Assembly (NCBI GenBank): GCA_916700875.1
Contig: CAKAKS010000066.1
Span: forward strand, 6,110,243 to 6,174,242
Reading direction: 5' to 3'
Length of the DNA stretch: 64,000 bases
DNA from: Sebastes aleutianus
Lineage: Eukaryota; Chordata; Actinopteri; Perciformes; Sebastidae
Made by a program: the position numbers and the translations under genes. Below the pieces are notes generated by a model, which saw only the letters and a program-made list of their open reading frames with translations, was not told the DNA's origin and made no database searches. Positions 49,610-62,669 of this stretch are shown one piece after another (position 1 is the first letter of the stretch; every line of letters begins with the position of its first letter).

Positions 49610-50320
49610 TAATCAAGTTACATGAGGAATCGCTTTAGCACTAGTTATCTTGTGAGCACTCAACCATGAGATTATGGAATAGAAGTGATGATCTGAGCTC
49701 AGTCAACCTATTGTGACCCTCATATGGCTTCACCAGTAATACCGGAGTAGTAACTCCACATGAGTTGGAGACCCACTGCTACGCCTCCACGTCTTCTTCC
49801 TTTGACTTCCAGCAGAGCTGCTTTAATGGTTCAACTGTGCTTTTGCAAAATATAGCTAAAAAGAGAATTACTGTTGTTTTATCTCACTTCATCTGCAGAG
49901 CTCACGCCGTGCTAAATTTTGCATTTTATTAGCACAGCATGCTTTGTTTTTTTCTGTCCTTAAATGGCTGTTTCTGTTGTTCTGAAAGAGGCACGGCTTA
50001 CCATAAGAAATAATGTTAATACAATTGGTTTAAAGGTGTAACATAAATACTTTTAAAATGAATATCTTTCAAATTGTACTGGCCTGCCCTGTACATATGG
50101 GAATACTGGGGGCTGTTATGTATTCTACATGTCACTGGTATGGCTGGATATCGTCATTATTTTAACTAGTACTGATATGATGCATCAGTTTCAGTAACGA
50201 TGATGTATACGTTGACTACTTTTTTTAAATATTGCCTAAATATATAAGCACACCTAGAAGAATTTTGCCTAAATAAATACAGTCTCAAAAAGTCTAGAAA
50301 CATTAAATGCCAACTTTCTG
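49610..50320. other. Intronic sequence without recognised feature
   Basis: Unique-looking, no supportable element or gene. Confidence 0.45.
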
Positions 50321-50330
50321 TAGTTGACAG

Positions 50331-50817
50331 TAGGCTTGCTGCGGTAGTCGTTGTTACCGGTGTTCAGATATACACTGATTATACACCGCCCACCCTCCAT
50401 TTAGTTCATTTTGGCGTATCAGCTCCATGTTATCAATACATAGTCAGACGACGGACGCTACAAACTGAAAGTAAAAGTATGCACAGAGTAGCAGGAGTCA
50501 GATTTCACACACAGGGGATGAGAGACAAGTTGACAGACAAGACAATGGAAGGATTTGATGTCAAAGCAAAAAGCCATATTTCAAATTCAAACCTAATGCT
50601 ATAAGGGAACCATAACGTTAATGAGGCAATCGCCGTGCGGAGGACGGAGCGGTCACACTCGGTGTGCGTGGTGCAGCTGCCCTGTAGTGAAAGCTCAACC
50701 AGAGAGGCCAGTCACACAGCCATCAAACGTTAATGATCAAAGTAAGCGCTCTACATATACTGAGCCTTGTTTTCACTTATTAACCGGTGGTATAATTTCC
50801 TCACCGTGACATCCCTA
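50331..50817 (+). mobile_element. hAT-like element, family C, perfect 8-bp duplication
   Basis: GTTGACAG stands at 50323-50330 and 50818-50825. It starts TAGGCTTGCTGCGGTAG and ends CCTCACCGTGACATCCCTA. The interior aligns with 15345-15794 and retains a degraded transposase N-terminus (AACGTTAATGAGGCAATCGC region). The perfect duplication fixes both borders. Confidence 0.88.
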
Positions 50818-51339
50818 GTTGACAGCTTTCGAAACTCGATGCTGCAGACAAATTCAGGCATTGGCCCTAGTACAGTAGTCACCAGAATCAGAATCATCCA
50901 TGTTGTAGGATTGAGCCTGCAGGATGTCCATGTTTGTGCAGGGTTTATTTTTAACCCTGAGTTACATATACATCAAGAAGGAAGCAAATGATTAAATGTG
51001 GGTGTATGCATCTGTCCATTCATGTCCATACAGGCAACAACACACACTCACTGTTTGTCACACTTCCTCCACATGAGGCCAAAAATATCTGCACTCATTG
51101 AAAAAATTGGAAAAGGAAACCCCTTTTTATGGGATTGGGTCTCTCTCTCTCTCTCATCGCTCGTATCAAAGAGGATTACATCTGTGGGCGGGAACAGGCT
51201 TCAGTGGGCTCGACGTTCGTGTGGTCACAAAGTGTTGTATAATATTTTCATCTCACAGGCCGGATAGTTAACCAATACAGAAGCTTTTGCTCAACAACTG
51301 TGGGGTTACATGTCTACAAGAACATTGTTCATAAGGCCT

Positions 51340-51575
51340 GATTTTGTTCTTGTGGAGCGGCAGTGACTAATTGTGCTTAACAAAGTGGGATGCCTATTAT
51401 ACGCCGCTGCAAAATAGAGCTGTCAGAAATAGTAATTGGAGCATGATCTGCACCAGCTCCATTGTCATAATTAGGAGTCCCTCGGAGATTGCATCGACTG
51501 CTGCGCTGACAGTCACTGTCAAACATTAGCTGGAGAATTGTTCCTGAAGTCTCTATTACAAAGACTGATACTGAG
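51340..51575. promoter_or_regulatory. Candidate conserved non-coding element rich in homeodomain-like sites
   Basis: Non-repetitive stretch with GTGACTAATTGTGCTTAACA, AGTAATTGGAGC, ATAATTAGGAG and a palindromic TGACAGTCACTGTCA (two TGACAG, TALE/Meis-type cores facing each other). It ends where a recognised dispersed repeat fragment begins (51583). Conservation untested. Confidence 0.35.
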
Positions 51576-51582
51576 CAAACTA

Positions 51583-51640
51583 CGGCCCTGTTCAGACCTG
51601 GTATTAACGCGTGTCTTGGGTGATCCGATTGTAATTAACA
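51583..51640. repeat. Left-end fragment of a teleost DNA element (GGCCCTGTTCAGACCTGG type)
   Basis: ACGGCCCTGTTCAGACCTGG, CGCGTGTCTTGGGTGATCCG is a phrase I recognise from fish genomes. Truncated after about 60 bp. Confidence 0.5.
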
Positions 51641-51649
51641 TTTGTAGAT

Positions 51650-52585
51650 ATGTTTAAAAAAAACAACTGCTTTACGTTGCTGCAACTTCTCCTGTGTTCT
51701 GAATCTTTCCTGAATTACCTACAGCACATGTGTACTCCACGTATTTATTTCATCCCAGGTAATTTTTTTTCTTCTAGGTGTTGCATAAAGCAGGAGCTGT
51801 CTCCCCAGACCTGCTGGCTCCAGGAGGGGTTATGCAGATCCATAGAGATTTTTGTTTTTAAGCTGATTACGAATGAGCGTCAATGTGTTGTTTGGCACTT
51901 TGTCAGATATCAGGTTTTGTTGTTTAGGGATTTCAGTAGCCACGTAAGATTTTATCTAGGCCGTGGATTGGTCCTGCCAACAGACCAATACACCCTAAAC
52001 CCCCAAATGATAGAATACATAAAGCGTCTTCCAAAAGCATCTTACGTCAAGTGGGTGAACATGTGCAGAGGTTTACAGATATTCCAAAAATAGAAAGTAA
52101 TCAGAAAGAACATTTACTGTACATGACTGTGTTTTATCTCCTGACTGGTTTATAAGAAATGACTGAATTTCGTTCTGAATGGAACAATTTAATCACGTTG
52201 TTTACAGGATTTTATTTAATGAATGAACCCTCAATGGACTAAAGGTTGGCCAGATCACAAATCAGTGTTAACCAGGCTTTCCCATTTCCTCTTATTTTTC
52301 AGTTTCAAGACTATTTTTTCCAGGCAAACTTTAAACACAACATGGACAGAATATGTAAGACAAATTGAAAGAATAGGAACAGTAAATGCAAAACCTTCAA
52401 TAAAGACTGTAGAGAGAGACTATCGAACGTTGGTCTCATGCATCCATGATGACAGGCATAACATAATGGATGAAGATTTGTTGTTGTCTAACCCTAACTG
52501 TAAGTTTTCATCTGGATGCAGTACAGATTTTGAGACACTAAAGACGGGCTCAGACTACAGGAGTTTTGGGACGATTTATCCCTGA
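51650..52585. other. Intronic stretch with two open frames, no recognised gene
   Basis: Plus-strand frames of 147 codons (51650-52093) and 120 codons (52223-52585) are the longest in their neighbourhood. Neither shows a motif, signal peptide or splice context I recognise, and codon use looks AT-driven. Could be a decayed retroposon; not called as a gene. Confidence 0.3.
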
Positions 52586-52599
52586 ATCACCCCTCAAGA

Positions 52600-54835
52600 C
52601 AGAGGACAGGAGAGATCTGGTCTGGGACCTTGGTCGATACCGATGTTCAGCCAAGATCATCTGATAATGTGAGGGGTTTACAGACCCAGTCTTAAACCTC
52701 CCAAACTTTTCGCAGACTCATCGGGCCCTCCCAATTACTTTCAAACATGTTTGAATCATATTTAGGAGTTAAAATCTGGATCATTATGTCCGTACTTTCC
52801 GAGCAGGACCACAACAGCCAATGAGAGAGATAAGCAGGAGCAGCCGACAGTGTTGCAAAGCAACTGTAAACAGTCTAGCTTGAGGCTAACGTTAGCTAGC
52901 ATACTGTTGACAGATATTAAAACTGACACTGAAGAATAGAGAACCCGTGTTGACCACGTCTCCCCGACCATTTTCTCATCCAGACTTGTTTAGCCTTCTG
53001 CTTTTGTCTTTTCTCACTGTAAAGCATCACTACAGCAAGTTGTTGCACCACGTCAGTCTCAGTTTTGTTTTCATTTTGCTTCCCCATGAGATCATGTGAG
53101 AGATCACGTAAGGTGGTGCGTTGCTTCCTCTGGCTCAATAATTAAGAAGAATAATCTTGGGTTCTTGAGAGGGATGTTAATAGAAATAAAGAACAGAATA
53201 TCATTTTTGAGCGTGGGTGGGATACTTTGAGTCAGGGTGAGGATTGGAGTTAAACAAAATTAATTAATAAATAATGTCGATAAAAGGTCAACTAAAGGGA
53301 TGTAAATATGTCCTTTTTTTGTCTGTATAATAGAATAGATAACTGTGTAAGCGAATGTGTCTAAGTGGATATCTATATGTATGCGCGTGTGGATATAGAC
53401 ATATGTATATACTGTATATGTGTGTGTATCTATATATGAGGTTGGATGTATGTATATGGACACGAATATGTATGTATATGAATATGAATTTATCTCTTGA
53501 CACTGCACTATTACAACGGGTAGTACTTTTATTTATTATTTTTCTTTTTGTTCTTTTTTTCTTGTTTTATATATGTTGTTGTTGCTCTCTGTATGTCCCT
53601 TTTACAAGTATGTGTATGTATTCCTTTAACCTTAAATAAAATAAAAAAAATAAACAAATAAAAATAAAATAATAATAATCTTAATGTATCCTGTAGTGTA
53701 TTTTCAAATCTTGCAGTATCTGCATGTTTAAGATTAGAGAGAAGAACTCAATGAAGTTTCTCCTTATGTTCGAGATGAAACCCGATTTCAAAACCGGTTA
53801 GGATTTTAAAACTTCTGTAGTCTGAGCCTGGCTTAAGCATAAAAGATTTAACATACCAGCTGGAAAACTCAAGCACAAATATTTAACCAGAAAGAGTTAC
53901 TCAGGAAAATAATACCACACAAACTAAGTGACATTACAAGATCACTAACAGTTACACAACTGAGCTTTGATTTAAAAAAAAAAAAAAAAGTCTGACAGAC
54001 CGGTTTAAGTCCCAGCTCACACAACGTTAATTGAAAAATGGAAAATGAAACAAAGTTATCTCAAATTACAATCATTTCTCCTGAACTGCTCTTGATGTCA
54101 AATGATAAAAAATGTTCACAATTACAGCCACAGGCACATTTGGCGAGAACTCATCCTGCAGTAAATGTCACTGGAAACTGACCCCAAGCTCTGGAAAAAA
54201 ATAGTCTCACATTGAATCAATATCTGTTTCTGTAGAACGGTTCCAAGATAAAAATGTGCGGTTAATCAAAGATCCCTATGGAAAAAAGCCATGACAGCAA
54301 CAAGTGTGTCTCATATGTGCCAGCTGCAAGTTATTAGATAAAATGACAATCAACCACAAACAGATGAAAGACTTCTTTTCAAACATGTAATCATATTCCA
54401 CTGAAACCTGCTGCTACCTTGAAGATAAACACGGATGCCAACGTTTATCGAGCTAGAAAGGAATATCCTTCTCTCTCTTCAACACTTGTCGAGGCTACAG
54501 GAGTTTTCGTGGCTGAGAAATATTCACTGAAATTAGGAAGGTTCACGGCAGGGATAATCACCCACTGTGTTTTTTCTTATAAGACTAATTATTTCAAATG
54601 ACAGGTCACGCCGTTTTCATTAGGAAAAGGAAATGTGATTTGTTGCGAAAGAAAAACTGCCACAGACGAAGTTAAGCTCACAGATATGTAAGTAGAACAA
54701 TCTGATGCAACACCAACATCATACCGTATGATAATCATAAAGAATGCACTAACAGTAAATTACTGCTGAATTATTAAGGGAAAAGGGTATTTACAAAAAG
54801 AAAAGAGAGAAAGAAGACTTTAAGAAATGTCAGAC
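52600..54835. other. Intronic sequence; AT-rich simple-sequence tail at 53240-53670
   Basis: The region 53350-53660 is built of TATATGTATG-like degenerate repeats followed by T-rich and A-rich runs (AAATAAAATAAAA), possibly the 3' tail of an old retroposon. The rest holds nothing supportable. Confidence 0.45.
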
Positions 54836-54841
54836 ATAATG

Positions 54842-55199
54842 TGGGGCTGAAACTAATGATTATTTTCATTGTCGATTAATCTGTTGATTATTTTCTTGAT
54901 TAATCGATCAGTTGTTTGGTCTCTAAAATGTCAGAAAATTATGAAAAATGTCGATCAGTGTTTCCCAAAAGCCCAAGAGAACATCCTCAAATGTCTTGTT
55001 TTGTCCACAACTCAAAGATATTCAGTTTACTGTCAAAGAGGAGTAAAGAAACCAGAACATATTCACATTTAAGAAGCTGGAATCAGAGAATTTTGACTTT
55101 TTTTCTTTAAAAAAATACTCAAAACAATTAATCAATTATCAAAATAGGTGCAGATTCATTTAATATTTGACAACTAATCGATTAATCGTTGCATCCCTA
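54842..55199 (+). mobile_element. hAT-like miniature element, family A
   Basis: It begins TGGGGCTGAAACTAATGATT and ends ATTAATCGTTGCATCCCTA, colinear with 42461-42786. Flanks do not match, so the duplication has decayed. Confidence 0.8.
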
Positions 55200-55246
55200 T
55201 ATATTTTCGTTAGATATTTAGATTAAATAGTATAAAATTAGGACTG

Positions 55247-55450
55247 CATTATGAATTCATTTGATTTTTCTTGATTATTTTCATGATTTATCCAATGCCT
55301 GCCACACCGCTCTAACGCCCAGGGTGATATCTTTAAATAGCTTGTTTGGTCCAACTTACAAATGCAAATGCAAATTCACACAATTGAGAAGCTGGAACCA
55401 ATTAATGTATTCATTTTCAGTCAGGCGACTAACTGATTACATGATTTTTT
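55247..55450 (+). mobile_element. Strongly diverged family A-related element
   Basis: TTGATTATTTTCATGATTTA, CAGGGTGATATCTTTAAATA, GTTTGGTCCAACTTACAAAT and GAGAAGCTGGAACCA follow the interior order of family A-like elements. Neither terminus is intact. Confidence 0.55.
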
Positions 55451-56110
55451 TTGTTTCTAATTATGATAACAACCTCCCGGACCAGACCATATTTAGTATC
55501 AGATATCACACTATCAATGTTATATTATTCATTACTGATTCTGCTTGATAGTGAAATAAACCAACAGTGCATACCACTGGTATCAACGCAGATACTAAAT
55601 AAATCATAACCTTATTAAAACAAATTCTTCCATGAAATTTGAAAAAAAACAAACTTGAATTCAACAGAAGAGTGATTATTAAAAACATCTGTAAGAGGAA
55701 CAGGATAAAAAAAGACCAATTCCTGCTGCTTTTCTAGTCACAGTATGTATTTAGAACAAACTGAACTGGTTTGGGGTTTAACAATGACTGGTAGCCAAAC
55801 AGACTGATGGTAAAAAAGAAAGAGGCCCTCTGGCTCGGACTGCTTAAAGAATTTGCAGCCCACTCATGTATTACAATGTCTTGTGGATAAGCACATTACA
55901 ATATGTGCTTCAGGCCCTGAGCTCTGTGTGAAGATGGGTCCTTGTCATGTCACGGGGACAAAGACTATTGTATAACAGAAAGACGCTTTAAGGCGTCTCA
56001 CAACAAAAGCCTACAAGCAGAGGGTTCACATTTAAGGGCATTGGGAGGGAGGCCTCTGAAAATATAGGCCAGCAGAGCAGACTTATGCAATATAGAAACA
56101 GAAAAATGAT

Positions 56111-56457
56111 AAGGGCTGCACAATTAATCAAAATGTATCTGGAAATCACAATGTGGCCTACTGCAATTCTTAGGCAAAATATTTGTTAAAGTCGAAATGT
56201 GTGTCAAAATACCATTTTAAATGAAATGGTGCTGCAGAGATGTCCTGGTCTACACATCATATTCTACAGACTTAAGAAAACTTTGTTTAAAGATCCCTGC
56301 AAAAATCACACCATAATCATTTTTATATGTTTTTGAATGAAAATGTGAATAATGATGTAAAAATTATCATTCCATCTAATATCGCAAATCATATCGCAAT
56401 TGTAATATCAGTCAAATTAATCGCAATTAGATATTTTTTCAAAATCGTTCAACCCTA
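56111..56457 (+). mobile_element. hAT-like miniature element (GGGCTGCACAATTAATC type)
   Basis: It starts AAGGGCTGCACAATTAATCA and ends AAATCGTTCAACCCTA, inverted termini. Flanks AAAATGAT (56103-56110) and TAAATGAT (56458-56465) match at 7 of 8. Non-coding. Confidence 0.82.
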
Positions 56458-56465
56458 TAAATGAT

Positions 56466-58890
56466 TATGTACCATAAAAGGTGCAACAAATACAAGTTTT
56501 TTATTGAAACAGCATTTGAATTTTTGTTTCATATTTATTTGCTGAAGGGGAAATTTGTGCGTGTGAGTTTAAGATGCATACAGTACGTACGAGATGATTT
56601 TGTCACAATGCATCTGGAGGCCAGTCTTAGTTCAATATGCACAATGTATACACAGTGTGATGTGGAAACTTGAACCATCCAGTGCACATACTCTGAGAAT
56701 AAAGTTTTCATTGAAGTAGGAGACGTCCTGTATCCAGTAGTTAAACTTTTGAAATGAAAAATATGCTTGAATAAAGATAGATTCAGATTTTTTTAATGGG
56801 GGAGAAAGAGTAGAAGTGTTTTTCTTCAGAAGTTTTAATCAAGTCATTTTACTTTTTTTTGTGGAAAAACAGACACTCAAAGCATTTTATGTCGTAAAAT
56901 CTAAAGAGGATCTTTTAACTACCGCTTATCAGCTTCTCTGAAGCAGTGATACAAAGGTAATATATTTTTCCTGTCTGGTTTAATAGATCAAAATAAATAG
57001 TCTCTGTGGCATAAAAACATCAATTATTTCTAGATATTCAACATCAAGTCTTTTCAGATCATCATACTGTTGTGGTTGCCACCCACAATCCTTTGCTCCT
57101 AGCTCCAGGACATCAAACAAACGTATGAAAAATGTACATACATTGTTTTATTCATTTGCACTGTCGAATTACAAACACATCAGAACCAATAAAAGGTAAA
57201 TTGGACATATAAGTCGTTAGTAGTTTTGGGCAAGATTGGATTTTGGTAGCAATAGAGCCTGTGGGCGTTAAAACAAATCCAATTTCAAATCCAATTTTTC
57301 TCCATAATTTTGCCACCCTAAACCCAATGAAGCATATCTATTATTTTACCACTATAAACATGCTGGTTTTGAACACACCCTAACTGTTCTACATGTTTCT
57401 GTCTTGCCCCCATGACTAGCTGGCACTGTTAAGCTTGCTGCCCCATCTACCCTCCATAGCTGTATTTTGTTTGCCCTGCCTGGCTTTCCCCTTTGTTGCA
57501 GTGACAATGGTACCAATTTCCCCTATTGAACTGTTGCTATTCCATTCTTTTATGTATTAAATGGCTCAGTTTAACCTCCAAACATTGCTTTCCCCTGAAC
57601 CTTCTCTGCTACTTACTGTCTCACTACTATTGTGTCCTATGAAGAATCCAACCCATATTCTTACTGCTAAAACGTAGCTGCAGCTTCACCGAACCAAACC
57701 TTGCATCTGAAAACAATCATTCATAAAGTCCACTAAATTTATTACGTCTTGATGGGCAATACTACTGCATAATACGTGCAATAGAAAGGATGTGGTCATG
57801 AAAAAAAATCTGCTCCAAGTTCCTGGTATACATGGTACACAAAGGCCAAACGTGGCGTCGCCTTGCTCTGTCAGCCAATACATCTCCAACAGGAAGTTAT
57901 TCTTTGTTGTTTCCCAAACAACCAGAGCTAAATTCCTTCCCTAAATGTCCTTGACGCGACAAAAAAAAAAATGGCAAGGACTGGCAGCCAGGCTTTAGGA
58001 AACAGTACTCGATAGTGGGTGGGTGACCCTTTCTGATCTCTCAATCATCCTCCCACTAGGTCCTGTGGTTATTTTGAAGTGTGGGATATTCATGGCCCAG
58101 GATAGGGCAATGGCTGCTCCCATCCTGCCTTTCAAATGGACGGAAGCAGGTTGGAAATGTATGCTGCTCACACGCTGTGAGAAGAAGGGTTTATTTACTG
58201 TGCAAAAAACGTTTCTATGACATAATAGGCATCGCAAAAACAATAACTCTTTGAGATTTATGAGTCTCAACGGCTTGAAAAATAACCTAAACCCATTATT
58301 GCATTGCATTATGAAGGTCTATCTGAGCTCACGGAAGCTTTATGATTCACTAAAACACTTTTCCAGAGAAATTCACAAAAAATTAAAAATAAAAATACTG
58401 CACGTTAATATCTTTAGCAGAAGTGTTGTTGTACTGTACACTGTACTAGGTAAACAACTTATATGGTTACATCATTCTAGGAACGTCATGGAACATTTAG
58501 AGTGCATCCAGGTTCATGTTATATTATGTTATGATCAGTGAGATAAAGTCTTAACAAGATGAGTGGATTACACCCAACGCCCGAGGTATCCCAAGATAGG
58601 AGAGCTAAAAATACCTCTTCTTCAAAACAGGATGACGGTCTTTTTTTGTCTAACAACAATAATAACCCAGTTTCAAAGGTAGGTGTTGGGATTTCCTCTA
58701 AAAACTGCTACTTGGATTTTTTAGGTTTCTTTTTCACACCAACATTGAAAATGAAAATTGTGTGTTTAGAGCCTCTATAATTTAAAGACAAATTTGAGTC
58801 ATCCCTTAAAAAAAAAAGAACACTGAAAGCAGTGTAGATTTACTCTACCTTTAAGTATATATAAAGCAAAATTTTGCTTATTTTTGTGAT
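56466..58890. other. Intronic sequence without recognised gene
   Basis: AT-rich. The portion around 57885-58110 has an inverted CTTTGTTGTTTCCCAAACAAC pair (SOX/FOX-like cores) and looks less decayed than its neighbours; no further support. Confidence 0.4.
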
Positions 58891-58929
58891 GCTCTTATTT
58901 AATCACAAGTGGGCAGAGCGCAGATTAAT

Positions 58930-59365
58930 CACACACTCACAGTACTTGCTGCTGGTACAGACGTGCCACATTTCTACAACATGGTACGGCACGGTTCTAC
59001 TCAATTCCACTTTTTTTTATTCACTTGACCCAGATTTTTAACTAAATGGCAGCCCACAAAACTACACTGTACACCGCACCGTACACTACGTTGTGTATAC
59101 TCACGCTCATGCAGCCGTGGTGTAGTTTGTTTATAGCCGAACGTTAGCTTTTTACTCCTGACGATTGCATTGACACTTAAAAAATCATCTGTAGAGATTA
59201 TCTTGCAAAACAAATTATATAAGTATCATAAACGTGTGTTTGCCACAGAGCTTATTTTCTGCAATAATCCAAAACCCAATTCAAAAATCCTATTGGCTTT
59301 TTGTCGAGGGAACCAGGACAATGCTAGCTTCCTGGTTGGCCTACAAAAATGCATCCCCCTGGAGC
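58930..59365. repeat. Probable dispersed repeat
   Basis: GTACGGCACGGTTCTACTCA near 58984 and CCGAACGTTAGCTTTTTACT, AGCTTCCTGGTTGGCCTAC further right are phrases familiar from fish DNA elements. Borders not resolved. Confidence 0.4.
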
Positions 59366-59369
59366 TCTT

Positions 59370-60790
59370 TATAGTGTCTTTGTCATTGTCTTAGTGACAA
59401 GGGACATCAACAGACGTCCTTCAAGATGAAGAGCCATCTCCCTCATCAATATGCCATTCTGTGTGCTGCCCTTTCACTAGGACGTGATAATAAAATGTCT
59501 GTCAGACAGTACAGCAACTTGTCAAACAATATCAAAAATGTCCTTATATGTAAATATGTTGAAAATGTGTACAAGTTATTACAATTTAAAACTGTTTTCA
59601 CACAACTCGCCCGGCTGCTACACATCTATTTGAATATACTGATATGCAAATACTCTTTCACCATTTAAACAGAAAGTGAAGTGTGTCCTTGTTTTGGAAA
59701 TGTAGCATGCATACTGTATTACAAATTAAACTGTTCACTCCAGAAATGTAACGTCACAGCTCAAAGAGCACCACGGTCAATCATTTGTGTTTTCCCAATT
59801 TGTGCACTCACCATGGGGTCTTTTTGAACTTTGAAGCCATTTGGCAGTGTCTAGCAGTTATCTATTCAAAGCCAAGCAGGCATAACATAACAGTGGTAAA
59901 AGAGTTATCCTGTTATTAAGTTGTGAGCTGGGTTGAACTGTTTTAACTCTGAACAAAGATGAAATAAGTCAGGCTCCAAGTCAAATAGATCAGTGTGATT
60001 TAAAAACAAACGTGCGGAGGATAACATACCTGTAACAGGAAACATTTATTAACAATTCAACCTTGTTGTGATGCTTCTGCATGAATCACTCACGACAAAA
60101 CACAAGCAATGCCAACTGCTACTATTATGAATGATATACTGACTGTCTGACAGCAGTAAAGGATTGCTGTACACTAAAGTGGAAGTGTCTCAACCATGAA
60201 GGCAACCTAAAACAGAAAGGAGACTGGAAAAGATAACGATTACAACTCTCAACCAAAAGGTAACTGGAGGAGGTGGCTGCTCACAGCTGATGAGTGGACA
60301 TTTACCAGGCCTGTGGAAAAAGGTAAGCCCTACGCAGCGGCAACACGGAAACCCAGGAGACCAAGGATCCAAAAGAAGGAACAAAACATCCTCACAACTC
60401 TCACACCCTACTCAGGTGTCAAGCACAGCCTTCAGCAAGAGACTGATAAATGGATCAAGTCAAAATGATACCGAGACACTGGTGTTCTGCACTATTTCTG
60501 AAAGAATAAAATGTGCACAGCAGCAGTCTGTTCTATTTTGAATAGTAATGTTCAAGTGTGTTTAAATGTTCAAACTCAAAAAATATTTTTTTACTGAGGC
60601 AATTACTTCCTGAAACAATAAATATTGTACCAATTCTGCTCAATTCGTCTTCATATGGTAAACAGGATGCAGGTGTTACCACTCACTGTGGTGGCAGCTG
60701 CACAGAACATAAAAACTGTAAGATATAGACATACATTACACTGTTCTGTATTTTTCTGTTTTCATAACCTATAAACTCATAACCTTGTCC
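59370..60790. other. Intronic sequence without recognised feature
   Basis: Unique-looking intron with no supportable element. Confidence 0.45.
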
Positions 60791-60799
60791 ATAACTGTC

Positions 60800-61330
60800 T
60801 CCTAAAAATGACGTCCCCATACAGCCAAACTGTGTTCTAAAGTACGTTTGGAAGGAAATGTATTTTGTTGCATATGCGTTCGTCTTTGACGTATCACAAA
60901 TACGTTTTTAAGTCCGTAGACGAACGCAGCAAATGATGTAGTACAACGAGAGACTCGCAGAGCAGGTGATGTAGTATATCGAGCAACCATTAATGAGAGT
61001 TACTTTAATAATAACGTTATTGAAAGTTACGTGGTATAATAAAGAGTATGACAAGTGAGAAAGTCCACTACTGGCGGGCAGGTGGGGAGCTGGATGGCTC
61101 AAACAAACATAGGACTTTTACCCAGAAGACTATTCGTGTCCTGTGTGAAACGTAGCCATTTTGAGCCAGACCATGATGTTTTTTTACTAAACCTAACCCA
61201 GTAGTTTTGTTGCCTAAACCTAACTAAGTAGTGTAGTTGCTTTTTTTGTTTTGTTTTTTACATAATTGAGAATGCAGTTTAGTTTTATGGGAACGTAATT
61301 TTATGGGACACAGGGTTGAGTCGTAAAATT
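60800..61330. repeat. Probable dispersed repeat (CCTAAACCTAACTAAGTAG type)
   Basis: TTTACTAAACCTAACCCAGTAG is followed by TTGCCTAAACCTAACTAAGT, a tandem-like phrase I recognise from fish repeats, with TTTTATGGGACACAGGGTTG near the end. Borders approximate. Confidence 0.45.
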
Positions 61331-61952
61331 TAATTTACAGAGTGTACTATCAACTATCTACTATCTGCATAAGCTAATTTTTTTACAACCTACAGCCTTC
61401 AACTCTCACCATTGTCCAATAAAGAAATCTCTGGATCTGACAAGTCAATCTATTTCCTCTTTGTTCAACCAGTCTTGCATGGAGGAGCTGCTGCAGCATC
61501 CATGTTGTTCCAGGTTTTAGGTAGCGTGCAACCGGGTTTCTTTCCAAATTAAGCATGAACCAGCTTCAAGACTCTTGGTCTGAATGATGTGGCCTGGGCC
61601 TGGGGAGGGGAATCGGAGCCAGCAAATCAGTGGAGCAGCCATTTTCCACTCCATTAATAACATAATGAAGTGACCACGAAGTGCTTAATACGATCACTTA
61701 GACCCCTTAACGGTTAAAGCACCCTGCAAAGACAGGGTCCAAAGAGCAGTCGCTATGGTACCCACAGCACACGGTCACATATACTAATGTCCCATCATGG
61801 CACCTGCTGTCACCGAGAACTTAACAAAAATCTAACTGTAGTCTGGCACTGAAAAAAAACAAACACATGGTCTGTTTTATGCTGCATAAAGGATATGCAT
61901 GTTAGATATGTACATAAAGGAGATAATCTAAGAAGTATTTGTTTAAACTTAA

Positions 61953-62664
61953 AGGGATAGTTCAGGTGTTTTGAAGTGGGGTTGTATGAGGTACTTATCC
62001 ATAGTAGGTGTATTACCTACAGTAGATGACGGTCGGCGTGTCCCAAGCATCAAGAAACAGACAGGAGCACCAGCACCGGAGCAAAGCAATACAGTGCTGT
62101 AGACGGGGACGGCAGAAAAACATACATCACCTAAAAAATGGATATCCGTTTAAGTGTATATTTAGAATATTTTCCGACGGCGAACTGAACTGAAAGTGAA
62201 ACGTATCTATACTGTTTTGTTTTTGTCATCTGAGCCTGCTGGCTTTGGAGAGCGCATAGATAAGTTTCACTTTCAGTTCAGTTCCCCGTCGGAAAGGATT
62301 TATCTTGCTGTCAGACGGCCCTTCCCAATGGGGAACTGAAGCTCTTATCTCCATCTATGCTCTCACCAAAGCCACAAGTAATTTTACCTTGCAGAACATG
62401 GGGGTTGCTGGTCTACCGCTGCCTCGATCGGTTAGTTTGATGAGCAACTCTAATGTTCAGCAGGTAAAATTACATTTTTTTTTTCCAATGGAATCTGGTG
62501 GCTTTGGCAAGAGTGAAGATAATGACTTATTGCTTTGCTCCGGGGGCGTAATCCTGTCTGCTTCTCCAAACTTGGGGCATGCCGACCGCCGTCTACTGTA
62601 GGTAATACACTGACTATGGATAAGTACCTCATACAACCCCACTTCAAAACACCCGAACTATCCC
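61953..62664. mobile_element. 712-bp foldback element flanked by TTAA, with an inner palindrome
   Basis: TTAA lies at 61949-61952 and 62665-62668. Outer arms pair (GGGATAGTTC with GAACTATCCC; TACAGTAGATGACGGTCGGC with the right arm near 62580). The arms match the family at 7284-8135, but the centre differs. An inner palindrome at about 62174-62297 (TTTCCGACGG...CCGTCGGAAA, with AACTGAACTGAAAGTGAAAC facing GTTTCACTTTCAGTTCAGTT) sits inside it. Confidence 0.86.
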
Positions 62665-62669
62665 TTAAG

